This document shows, piece by piece, positions 37,706 to 45,833 of a DNA stretch of 64,000 nucleotides. Position numbers and translations under genes: made by a program. The notes under the pieces were generated by a model. The model was not told where the DNA came from and did not search any database. It saw nothing but the letters and a program-made list of their open reading frames with translations. Where the stretch lies: positions 79,290 through 143,289 of the forward strand of contig LVAQ01000014.1 in assembly GCA_001604105.1 (NCBI GenBank), read 5' to 3'. The stretch comes from Clostridiales bacterium Firm_11. Lineage in GTDB: Bacteria; Bacillota; Clostridia; Christensenellales; Aristaeellaceae. Positions within the stretch are counted from its first letter, which is position 1; each line of letters begins with the position of its first letter.

Positions 37706-39214
37706 TTGGAGCAGGCGCAGAATCGTGACATCATCCTGTCCTGTAGAAATGTATCGAAGGCTTTTGGCGGAACACAGGCCTTGGATGATGTGCAGTTTGA
37801 CATTGCCCGTGGCGAAGTGCATGCGCTGTTGGGCGAAAATGGAGCAGGCAAATCAACGCTGATGAAAATCATCATTGGCCTTTTCAAAGCGGATAAAGGC
37901 GCCATCACGTTTGATGGAAAGCCGTACCATGCCAAAGACCCATCCGACGCCATCCGCAAGGGCATCTCTATGATCCATCAGGAACTCAATCCTGAGTATT
38001 ACTTGACCATCGCTGAGAACATATTCCTGAAACGGGAAGATGTGCGCGGCGGAGTATTCCTCAATAAAAAGGCGACCAATCGCAAAGCGCAGGAAATCCT
38101 CGATCACCTAAATGTGAAGTTGAACGCAAAGACCCTGATTGAAGAACTAACGCTGGCGCAATGCCAAATCATTGAGATTATTAAGGCGATTTCGTTCGAT
38201 GCGAAGCTTATCATCATGGACGAACCCACCTCCTCTTTGGACAGCGAGGAAACCGAAGCGCTGTTCAATATGATCCGCCATCTGAAAAGCCAAGGGGTAT
38301 CCATCGTGTATATTTCGCACCGCATGGATGAGATTTTCCAGATTTGCGATCACGTATCCGTGTTCCGAGACGGCCGTTTTGTAGGCTCGGATTTGATCGA
38401 AAATGTCGATCGGGAGAAGCTCATTGCAATGATGGTCGGCCGCAAGGTAAAGAACATCTTTCCCAAGACGGAGTGCGCAATCGGCGAGACAGTTCTGCGG
38501 GTGGAAAACCTGAGTGGGAAAGGATTTTCGGACATCTCCTTTGAAGTGCGTGCGGGTGAAATCCTCGGCATATCCGGTCTGGTGGGAAGCGGACGCAGCG
38601 AGACGATGCGGGCACTGATTGGGCTGGATCGTCTGGAGAGCGGGAAGATCTATCTGGATGGACAGGAGATCAAAATCCGTTCGGTGCGCCAGGCGGTAAG
38701 TCAAGGGATTTGCATGGTCAATGAGGATCGCAAGAATTATGGGCTTTGCCTGCACCGCTCGATTCGGGAAAATGTATCCTTGCCAACGCTCAGAGTTATG
38801 CATCGCAAACTGCTGATTAACAAACGTAAGGAGATCAAGGATACCACAGAAGCCGCGCAGTCGCTGACCGTAAAGGCGGGCAGTATGGAACTGGATGCTT
38901 ACTCCCTTTCCGGCGGCAATCAACAGAAAGTCGTTCTCGCTAAATGGTTGATGGCGCATCCCAAGGTGTTGATTCTGGATGAACCAACCCGTGGCGTGGA
39001 TGTGGGTGCAAAAAGCGAGATACACAACCTGATGGGTACGTTTGCCGCGGAGGGCATGGCCATTGTGATGATTTCATCTGAACTGCCTGAGATTATGGGG
39101 ATCAGTGACCGGATATTGATTTACCGGGAAGGCAGGCTTAACGGCGAAGTGTCACGACAGGATGTGCTTGCGGGACGCGAGACGCAGGAGACGATCCTGG
39201 CCAGAGAGTTTTAG
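37706..39214 (+). CDS. Ribose-type ABC importer, ATP-binding protein
   Basis: A 502-residue protein with two fused ATPase domains (RbsA/MglA type, CUT2). N-half Walker A is GENGAGKST and the signature is LTLAQCQ, diverged from LSxGQ. C-half has the degenerate loop SGLVGSGRSE, LSGGNQQKV and EPTRGVD. TTG start at 37706 with AGGGGGGTGA upstream. Located between the FGGY kinase and the permease. Confidence 0.94.
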   Translation: MEQAQNRDIILSCRNVSKAFGGTQALDDVQFDIARGEVHALLGENGAGKSTLMKIIIGLFKADKGAITFDGKPYHAKDPSDAIRKGISMIHQELNPEYYLTIAENIFLKREDVRGGVFLNKKATNRKAQEILDHLNVKLNAKTLIEELTLAQCQIIEIIKAISFDAKLIIMDEPTSSLDSEETEALFNMIRHLKSQGVSIVYISHRMDEIFQICDHVSVFRDGRFVGSDLIENVDREKLIAMMVGRKVKNIFPKTECAIGETVLRVENLSGKGFSDISFEVRAGEILGISGLVGSGRSETMRALIGLDRLESGKIYLDGQEIKIRSVRQAVSQGICMVNEDRKNYGLCLHRSIRENVSLPTLRVMHRKLLINKRKEIKDTTEAAQSLTVKAGSMELDAYSLSGGNQQKVVLAKWLMAHPKVLILDEPTRGVDVGAKSEIHNLMGTFAAEGMAIVMISSELPEIMGISDRILIYREGRLNGEVSRQDVLAGRETQETILAREF

Positions 39215-39231
39215 GAATGAGGAGAATACCA

Positions 39232-40215
39232 ATGCGCAAAGTGGAACGATCACCCCGGAGTATTCTGAGGATGGATCAGACAGAATTGTCCATCTTCATG
39301 AGAAGGTATGGAATCGGTTTGGTTATGCTGGGAATGATTGTGCTTCTGGCTGTGATTTCCCCTACCTTCCGTAAACCAAGCAACGTAATCAGCATTTTGC
39401 TGCAAATTTCCATCAATGGTATTTTGGCGCTGGGGATGGTATTTGTAATTACCGCGGGCGGTATTGATCTTTCGATCGGCTCGATGCTTGCGTTAACCAG
39501 CGTCATTGTCGGCGCTGTGCTCAACAGCACAGGCAGCATTGCGCTTGCGTGCATCCTTGCGGTTTCGGCCACTACCTTTTTTGGGCTCATCAATGGATTG
39601 CTGGTCGCAAAGTTCAAGATGTTTCCCTTTGTGGTAACACTGGCGACGCAGCTGGTGATACGCGGCGTGGCGTATATCATTTCCGGTGGGTATTCCGCGT
39701 CTCTGGCCAATGCGGATTTTAAGAACATAGGCAATGGAAAGGTGTTTGGCACGATCCCGATCCCGGTCATCATTCTGTTTGCAGTCGCCATACTGGCTTT
39801 TATCATCATGCATTGGACTGTGTTTGGCCGCTATATTTACGCTGTGGGCGGCAACATCAACTCCGCGGTCGCTTCCGGCGTCAATGTATTTTGGACCCGA
39901 ACGTTCTCCTTTGTGATCATGGGATTTTGCGCAGGTGTTGCAGGCGTAATCATGACCAGCCGTATTTCCGCCGCACAACCCAATATTGGGGTTGGATATG
40001 AGACGGACGCCATCGCGGCATGTGTAATCGGCGGCACATCCTTCTCGGGCGGTATTGCGACCATTCCGGGAACGATGTTTGGTATCGTGATCATCGGCCT
40101 CATTTACAACGGCATGAACCTGGTGGGTATCAACTCTTACTGGCAAACCATCACCAAGGGTTTATTGATTATCGGCGCTGTTATGCTGGATATGTTTATG
40201 AACAAGCGCAAGTAA
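39232..40215 (+). CDS. Ribose-type ABC importer, permease
   Basis: A 327-residue RbsC-like permease with about eight to ten membrane segments. Family stretches are GMVFVITAGGIDLSIGSMLAL and GGNINSAVASGVNV and GGTSFSGG. ATG 39232 is preceded by GAGGAG. The frame opens 15 bases earlier but without spacing for a ribosome site. Confidence 0.94.
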   Translation: MRKVERSPRSILRMDQTELSIFMRRYGIGLVMLGMIVLLAVISPTFRKPSNVISILLQISINGILALGMVFVITAGGIDLSIGSMLALTSVIVGAVLNSTGSIALACILAVSATTFFGLINGLLVAKFKMFPFVVTLATQLVIRGVAYIISGGYSASLANADFKNIGNGKVFGTIPIPVIILFAVAILAFIIMHWTVFGRYIYAVGGNINSAVASGVNVFWTRTFSFVIMGFCAGVAGVIMTSRISAAQPNIGVGYETDAIAACVIGGTSFSGGIATIPGTMFGIVIIGLIYNGMNLVGINSYWQTITKGLLIIGAVMLDMFMNKRK

Positions 40216-40275
40216 AGCGTACCTGAATTCGGCTGCCGATGGGCAGTTAGAATAAATAATAGGAGGTATCGATCC

Positions 40276-41223
40276 ATGAAGAAACTGTTCGCTCTGTTGA
40301 TGGCACTATGCATGTTGCTGGGCATGGTGAGCTTTGCTGCCGCTGAGGATGATGAGTTCATCGTTGGCTACATTGCGAAGAACACCGTAGACGCATTCCA
40401 CGCGACCATCAACAACGCCGCCAAGACCGCGCTGGATGCGTTGGTTGCGGATGGCACCATCACCAAATGGAATCTCTATGATGGCCTGACGGACCCCGTA
40501 ACCCAGAACAACCTGCTGGAAGACGCGCTGAACATGGGCGCTGATCTGATTATTCTTCTCCCCGCTGAGGCAGCTGGTTGCGCGCCCATCCTGGAGCGTT
40601 GCAAGGAAGAGAATATCCCGATCATCGTTGTTAACTCCCAGACCGATAACACGGCCGAACTGGCCACCAGCTATGTTGGCTCTGACGATGTGCAGGCTGG
40701 CGAAATGATGGCGAACTTCGTTGTCGAGCAGCTTCCCAATGGCGGCGGCTATGGCCACCTGCAGGGCATCATCGGCAATTCCGCGCAGATCCAGCGCGGC
40801 GAAGGGCTCCACAACGTGTTGGACGTAAACGACAAGTGGACGCTGCTGGATGGCTGCGAGCAGACTGCTGAATGGCAGGCGGAAAAAGCTGTGAAGTTCG
40901 CGGAAGACTGGCTTGCCAAGTATGGCGATCAGCTCAATGCGATCATCTGCGACAATGATGACATGTCCTCCGCGGTGCAGGCTGCTATGAATGCCGCTGG
41001 CCGTTCGGATATCGTATGCATCGGCGTCGATGGCAATGCAGGCCCTCTGGCCATGGTTAAAGCTGGTGAGTTGAAGGCGACTGTGTTCCAGGATGGCGCA
41101 GGGCAGGTAACAACCGCCATCAGCCTCATCAAGGACATCAAAGAAGGCAAGACCGTTGAAAAGAACGTGATTGTGCCCTTCGTGCTGGTGACCGCGGAGA
41201 ACGTGGATCTGTACCTGAAGTAA
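40276..41223 (+). CDS. Ribose-type ABC importer, substrate-binding protein
   Basis: A 315-residue exported protein with signal peptide 1-23 (cleavage after FAAA) and a periplasmic-binding-protein type I domain. The sequence FIVGYIAKNTVDAFHATI starts the first lobe, and ICDNDDMSSAVQAAM and GVDGNAG belong to the ligand site. No lipobox Cys. Last gene of the plus arm, followed by a terminator. Confidence 0.94.
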   Translation: MKKLFALLMALCMLLGMVSFAAAEDDEFIVGYIAKNTVDAFHATINNAAKTALDALVADGTITKWNLYDGLTDPVTQNNLLEDALNMGADLIILLPAEAAGCAPILERCKEENIPIIVVNSQTDNTAELATSYVGSDDVQAGEMMANFVVEQLPNGGGYGHLQGIIGNSAQIQRGEGLHNVLDVNDKWTLLDGCEQTAEWQAEKAVKFAEDWLAKYGDQLNAIICDNDDMSSAVQAAMNAAGRSDIVCIGVDGNAGPLAMVKAGELKATVFQDGAGQVTTAISLIKDIKEGKTVEKNVIVPFVLVTAENVDLYLK

Positions 41224-41284
41224 TCAACACGATATGCAGCCAAGATAAACATTGCAACCAAACGCAACCTTGGCGTAACGGCAG

Positions 41285-41342
41285 ACGCCCCGCTTTTCCC
41301 ATGGGAAGGCGGGGTGTTTGTTTGGTGATGGAAGGAAAAAAA
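41285..41342 (+). terminator. Terminator of the ribose-type importer operon
   Basis: ACGCCCCGC / GCGGGGTGT stem with an inner TTCCC/GGGAA palindrome, followed by TTGTTT. Confidence 0.75.
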
Positions 41343-41438
41343 GCCATCAAGCCGACGGTATGTACTTGCTGTTGCGTTGCGTGCGAGCTTCGCAATCACA
41401 TGCATATGTCTGGAATGAAGGCGCCCTGAGTATGTGTT

Positions 41439-41999
41439 TCATGTTGCTAAGAAGGCCGCTAAGGAAGAACCCGATAGCGTGAAAATCAAGCCGGCGATCT
41501 CATCGCCGCTTATATCAAAATCATTGTTGATCCAATCCCGAAGGATGCTGGCGCAGCCTTGCACCAGAAAAGAGAAGATGTACGTTTCCACCTCCGGTTT
41601 GCAGCTAAAGCGCAATCGGCTTTTTAGATGTGCGGTGATGTTCCGGGCAAACAGGGCTTGAAAAGTCTGCGCCTCCTGATGACACAGCAACACCTGAAAC
41701 ACAGCCTTATGCTTACGGATATAATCCATCAGCGCTTTCACATAAGCAAGGCTGGAAATGCCCGAATCCACGTTTTGCAAGTATGCCAGCGCATTGTCGA
41801 TCGTCTCCTGCTCCACATCCCGTAGCAGCGCGTATTGGTCGTCATAATGCAGGTAGAAGGTGGAACGGTTGAGATCCGCCTTTTCGCAAATTGACTTAAT
41901 GGTGATTTTTTGTAGGCTGCCGCTTTGCATCAGTTCGATCAGACTCGTTTTCAGAAGTGTTTTGGTGAGCCTTGTGCGGCGGTTTTCAGGTTGTTCCAT
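41439..41999 (-). CDS. TetR/AcrR family transcriptional regulator
   Basis: A 186-residue regulator with an N-terminal helix-turn-helix (ITIKSICEKADLNRSTFYLHYDD) typical of TetR proteins in Bacillota. The C-terminal ligand domain is helical. ATG 41999 is preceded by GGGGGG at seven bases. It diverges from two SDR genes, with which it shares a 174-base control region, so it probably regulates them. Confidence 0.9.
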   Translation of the reverse strand: MEQPENRRTRLTKTLLKTSLIELMQSGSLQKITIKSICEKADLNRSTFYLHYDDQYALLRDVEQETIDNALAYLQNVDSGISSLAYVKALMDYIRKHKAVFQVLLCHQEAQTFQALFARNITAHLKSRLRFSCKPEVETYIFSFLVQGCASILRDWINNDFDISGDEIAGLIFTLSGSSLAAFLAT

Positions 42000-42036
42000 G
42001 AGAAATCCCCCCATTTCCTTCTGTATTGATGCCAAA

Positions 42037-42056
42037 ACAACAGTATCCGGTGTTGT
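42037..42056. promoter_or_regulatory. Candidate TetR operator
   Basis: ACAACA-N8-TGTTGT, a 20-base dyad between the tetR start and the SDR promoter. Confidence 0.4.
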
Positions 42057-42090
42057 GTTGTATTTACGGCATTGCAAATTGTTCTGTTTG

Positions 42091-42119
42091 TTGGCATATC
42101 GACAGGGTGATGATATCAT
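42091..42119 (+). promoter_or_regulatory. Promoter of the SDR gene pair
   Basis: TTGGCA, 17 bases, TATCAT, 55 bases before ATG 42174. Confidence 0.55.
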
Positions 42120-42173
42120 AGTAACATACCTTGATATTGATGGAAAGGGTATTGTGGAAAGGATGGATACACA

Positions 42174-43190
42174 ATGAATGTGTTTATGATTGGCGGTACA
42201 GGGTTGCTTGGCAGTGAAGCTGCGGCGGAGCTGATCCGGCGCGGGCATACGGTATCTACGCTCTCTTTGCCGCCCCTGCCGGATGGCGCGATGATTCCGC
42301 CGGAAATGAAGGTGACGCTAGGGAACTATCAGGATATGACGGACGAAGCATTGCGTGCGCATTTGGCGGGCTGCGAAGGCTTTGTGTTTGCGGCAGGTGT
42401 AGACGAACGCGTGGAAGGGACTTCGCCCATCTATGATTTTTATGAGCGCCATAACATAACACCGCTGGAGCGCTTGCTGAGGCTCGCGAAAGAAAGCGGC
42501 GTGCGCCACAGTGTGGTGTGTGGATCATACTTCGCGTACTTTGCCAGGGAATGGACGAATTTAGAATTGACACGATGGCATCCTTACATCCGTAGCCGCG
42601 TGGAACAGGAAACCATGGCGTTATCTTTCGCGGATGACGCGTTTGATGTTGCAGTGCTGGAGCTCCCGTATATTTTTGGGACACAGCCAGGGCGCAAACC
42701 GGTATGGGTGTTTCTGATTGAGATTATTCGTGCCATGAAAAGTGCGACCTACTACCCGCGCGGCGGCACGGCGATGATTACTGTCAAGCAAGCGGGCCAA
42801 GCCATCGCAGGCGCGTTGGAACGCACGCGAGGCGGGCGGTGCTGGCCGCTTGGGTATTACAACCTTACCTGGAAGGCGTTCTTAACCATGGTGCATAAGC
42901 ACATGGGCATGGCTGGGCGAAGGGTGATCACGGTACCGAAGTGGGCATACCGCCTCGGCAGCAGAGGTATCATTCGCAAGCAGCGCAAAGCAGGGCAGGA
43001 AGGCGGGCTGGATGTGCATCACTTTGCCGACCTGCAATGCGCCGAAACCTTCATTGATAAGGATCTGGGCTGTGTGCCTTTGGGCGTTCAGCCGGATGAT
43101 TTGGATGCAGCCATTGGGCAATCCGTGCGATTGAGTCTGGCTATACTGGATGGGGAGGTAGCTTCTCTGGTAGAGATGAGGGGGGCGTGA
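42174..43190 (+). CDS. Extended SDR / NAD-dependent epimerase family protein
   Basis: A 338-residue Rossmann protein with GGTGLLGSEA at the N-terminus and the long substrate-binding C-terminal region of atypical or extended SDRs. The usual YxxxK is not clear: the corresponding region reads SYFAYFAREW, so catalysis may differ or be lost. Followed after three bases by a second, larger SDR gene. TetR-controlled. Substrate unknown. Confidence 0.82.
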   Translation: MNVFMIGGTGLLGSEAAAELIRRGHTVSTLSLPPLPDGAMIPPEMKVTLGNYQDMTDEALRAHLAGCEGFVFAAGVDERVEGTSPIYDFYERHNITPLERLLRLAKESGVRHSVVCGSYFAYFAREWTNLELTRWHPYIRSRVEQETMALSFADDAFDVAVLELPYIFGTQPGRKPVWVFLIEIIRAMKSATYYPRGGTAMITVKQAGQAIAGALERTRGGRCWPLGYYNLTWKAFLTMVHKHMGMAGRRVITVPKWAYRLGSRGIIRKQRKAGQEGGLDVHHFADLQCAETFIDKDLGCVPLGVQPDDLDAAIGQSVRLSLAILDGEVASLVEMRGA

Positions 43191-43193
43191 GCT

Positions 43194-44720
43194 ATGCCCA
43201 GGCAACAAGTGCTCCTGACCGGCGCGACGGGGGCAATGGGTTTCTTAACCTTACAAGCGCTGCTGGAGGACGCGGATGCCGTTTCGCTGACCGTTCTGGC
43301 GCTGCCGGATGATGCCAGCCGCAGGAAGCTGAAGCCATATAGTAACCACCCTGCACTGCGCGTGGTCTGGGGAGATTTAACAAACCCAGAGGATGTGAAG
43401 CGCAGCGTACGGGGCATGGATATCGTGCTGCATGTGGGAGCGCTGGTTTCCCCAGTGGCAGATGATAAGCCGCTGCTGGCGATGCGGGTCAATTACGGGG
43501 GAACGGCGAGTATTCTGAACGCGCTGGTGGAACTGGGGCAGTCGCAAACGACAAAACTGGTCAATATCGGCAGCGTTGCGGAAACGGGGGATCGTATGCC
43601 GCCCATCCATTGGGGCAGGGTGGGTGATCCTATCAAGCCCAGCGTGTTTGATTATTATGCGGTCAGCAAAGTCGCCGCTGAACGCGCGGTGATCGAATCC
43701 GACTTGCAATACTGGGTCAGTCTGCGGCAGACAGGTATCATTGGGGCAAAGATGGCAGCCATTGATGATGCGATCATGTTCCATAACGGCCTGAATAATG
43801 TGCTGGAATATGTTTCGGACAGGGATGCCGCCCGCATGCTGCGCAATCTATGCACGATGGATCGAAAAGGCTTGCTCACACAAGATTTTTGGGGTCATAT
43901 ATTCAATGTGGGTGGCGGCGCGTCTTGCAGAGCCAGCACTTATGCGTTGTATCGCGAACTGTTTGGCAGGCTTGGCTTCACACGCCTTGCTGATGTTATG
44001 GAAGCAAATTGGAGCGCCACGCGCAACTTCCATGGGCAATACTTTCTGGATTCGGACAAACTCAACAACCTGTTGGATTTTCGGCGTGATTCGCTGGCGT
44101 ACTTTTATGACAGTTACCAGCGTTTTGTAGGCACGCGAGGCAGAATCGTCCATGCGATCAATGTGCTTGGCGGGGAAAAGCACATGGGCAACATCCTGAA
44201 AAAGCACTTCGCGAGCCTGGCACGCACGGCGCATGGCACGTTGCATTTTGTGGAACAGGGCATGGAAGGCCATATTGCCGCATATTGGGGTTCACGCAAC
44301 GCTTGGGAAACGATTGAGCCGCTTGAGCAGTTTGTGCCATTTTCTGCGTGGGAAACGGTAGTGCACATTGATCACGGATATGATGAAACCAAGCCGGAAG
44401 CTTTGCTCTCCCTTGCGGATATGCAAGGCGCAGCGCGCTTTCGCGGCGGTGCGTGCTTATCCGGCGCCATGGTAAAGGGAGATTGGGGTGGGAAAATGCT
44501 TTTCCGCTGTGCGTTTGATCACCGCTTTACAGCCAGCCCAAGGCTGGTGCTGGAGGGAGGGCATTGGTGCCCGCATTGTGAGCAGAAAAGCTGGAATTAC
44601 CATGAACGTGCCAGGGTGGATCCTTTCTTTGCACAGGTTTGGGATCCCTTGCATCCCAAAGATGAACAGCCGTGGTGTTATCCCAAGCAAGTATCGCAGG
44701 ATGATGTTTGGGTTGCTTGA
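43194..44720 (+). CDS. Extended SDR fused to a ~170-residue C-terminal extension
   Basis: A 508-residue protein. Residues 1-330 are an extended SDR (3-beta-HSD/epimerase type): GATGAMGF nucleotide loop, DYYAVSKVAAE with the YxxxK catalytic pair. Residues about 335-508 are an additional region rich in aromatic residues, with HWCPHCEQKSW near its end. The extension has no domain I recognise; CPHC and later Cys/His could bind metal. It forms an operon with the preceding SDR and ends at a strong terminator. Confidence 0.82.
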   Translation: MPRQQVLLTGATGAMGFLTLQALLEDADAVSLTVLALPDDASRRKLKPYSNHPALRVVWGDLTNPEDVKRSVRGMDIVLHVGALVSPVADDKPLLAMRVNYGGTASILNALVELGQSQTTKLVNIGSVAETGDRMPPIHWGRVGDPIKPSVFDYYAVSKVAAERAVIESDLQYWVSLRQTGIIGAKMAAIDDAIMFHNGLNNVLEYVSDRDAARMLRNLCTMDRKGLLTQDFWGHIFNVGGGASCRASTYALYRELFGRLGFTRLADVMEANWSATRNFHGQYFLDSDKLNNLLDFRRDSLAYFYDSYQRFVGTRGRIVHAINVLGGEKHMGNILKKHFASLARTAHGTLHFVEQGMEGHIAAYWGSRNAWETIEPLEQFVPFSAWETVVHIDHGYDETKPEALLSLADMQGAARFRGGACLSGAMVKGDWGGKMLFRCAFDHRFTASPRLVLEGGHWCPHCEQKSWNYHERARVDPFFAQVWDPLHPKDEQPWCYPKQVSQDDVWVA

Positions 44721-44730
44721 CAGGCTACAT

Positions 44731-44776
44731 AACAGCCGAATATCATGCGAACCATCGCCTGATATCCGGCTGTTTT
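44731..44776 (+). terminator. Terminator of the SDR pair
   Basis: AACAGCCG-A-ATATCA / TGATAT-C-CGGCTGTT stem of about 14 pairs followed by TT; T-rich on both sides, so it may be bidirectional. Confidence 0.75.
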
Positions 44777-44815
44777 ACTGTATGGTTGTCTGTGCGTTTG
44801 ATGGATTTAGCTTAA

Positions 44816-45184
44816 TTACGCTTGCTTTTCAGCAAACTTGCAGATGGCTGCAAACGTTTGATCGCTGATATCGTGCTCAATCTTGCAAGCGTCCTCCCGT
44901 GCGGTCCGCTCATCAACGCCGATGCGAATGAGAAAGCTTGTCAACGTCCTGTGGCGCAGGTAAATGCGTTCCGCGATATCCATCCCTTTATCAGTCAGGG
45001 TAATCAAACCGTCCTTATCCATCGTGATATAACCATTCTCGCGAAGCCTTTTTGTGGCGTAGCTCACGCTGGGCTTGGTAACACCAAGCTCAGTGGCGAT
45101 ATCAATCGAACGAATATAGCCATGCTGTTCTTTCATCATCAGCATGGTTTCCAAATAATCTTCGGATGACTTGAGGATTTGCAT
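44816..45184 (-). CDS. DtxR/MntR family metal-dependent regulator
   Basis: A 122-residue winged-helix regulator (IDIATELGVTKPSVSYATKRL) with the short dimerisation domain and metal-site residues typical of DtxR proteins (ERIYLRHRTLTSFLI, EDACKIEHDIS). There is no SH3-like third domain. Last gene downstream of feoB on the same strand, so probably the iron-responsive regulator of this uptake system. ATG 45184 has AGAGGCG upstream; the in-frame ATG at 45202 has none. Confidence 0.88.
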   Translation of the reverse strand: MQILKSSEDYLETMLMMKEQHGYIRSIDIATELGVTKPSVSYATKRLRENGYITMDKDGLITLTDKGMDIAERIYLRHRTLTSFLIRIGVDERTAREDACKIEHDISDQTFAAICKFAEKQA

Positions 45185-45376
45185 AGTATCGCCTCTTTTC
45201 ATGTCTGTAGATTACCACGTTTATGATAAAAAAGCAATTGGGAGTATTCCGGCATGCCTTTGACTGTGCGATGGAAGAGGGTTCCTGCGTAGCAGGGGGA
45301 ATACGGATTCATATTGCCGTATTGGTGACCCTTGCCGATGTTTACGTGCGTTAGCGTAGACACGCGCTGTGTTGCG

Positions 45377-45562
45377 CTAATGATGGTGAACATCATGCTT
45401 GTTCTGGTTTTGTATGGGTTTATGGTTATCCTCCGCAGGAGTCTTATCATGCTCTGGCTTTGCCGGATGTATTGGTGAGTATTTTCGCAACAAATAGCAT
45501 TTGATGATGCTGGCGACTGCTACCACCAATACAATACAAACGATAGCGATCAAAACCATCAT
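45377..45562 (-). CDS. Small membrane protein with His-rich tail
   Basis: A 61-residue protein: one membrane helix (residues 2-21) then a hydrophilic tail with many His residues ending NKHDVHHH. GGGAGGCG precedes the ATG pair. Between the feo genes and the DtxR-like regulator; a metal-buffering or FeoB accessory role is possible (inference). Confidence 0.6.
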   Translation of the reverse strand: MMVLIAIVCIVLVVAVASIIKCYLLRKYSPIHPAKPEHDKTPAEDNHKPIQNQNKHDVHHH

Positions 45563-45641
45563 GGATTGTTCGCCTCCCTTCCGTGGGCATGTAGCGTACA
45601 ATGCGATTCCGTAAGGGGTCGCTTGTGCGAAATCAAGATAA

Positions 45642-45678
45642 CCAAAGCGGGATGCGGGCAAGCCGCATCCCGCTTTGG
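45642..45678 (-). terminator. Terminator after the feo operon
   Basis: Perfect 16-base stem CCAAAGCGGGATGCGG with its complement and a 5-base loop, followed on the minus strand by TTATCTTGATTT. Confidence 0.8.
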
Positions 45679-45689
45679 GATTCATGAGG

Positions 45690-45833
45690 TTATCGCCCGC
45701 AGGCGCCATGGCAGTGAGAGCAGTCGCTTCCACAACTACAGCTGTTCTTTCCCTTGCGCTTATCTGAAATCATCTTCCAGAGAATCGCGACAACCACCAG
45801 CAGCACCACGCCGCCGACAATCACAGTCACCAT
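45690..45833 (-). CDS. FeoB-associated Cys-rich membrane protein
   Basis: A 47-residue protein with one membrane helix (about residues 2-20) and a basic, Cys-rich tail, CSCGSDCSHCHGACG. This is the FeoB-associated Cys-rich family. Its ATG shares one base with the feoB stop (TAATG), so it is translationally coupled. The cysteines may handle Fe2+ at the cytoplasmic face. Confidence 0.88.
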   Translation of the reverse strand: MVTVIVGGVVLLVVVAILWKMISDKRKGKNSCSCGSDCSHCHGACGR

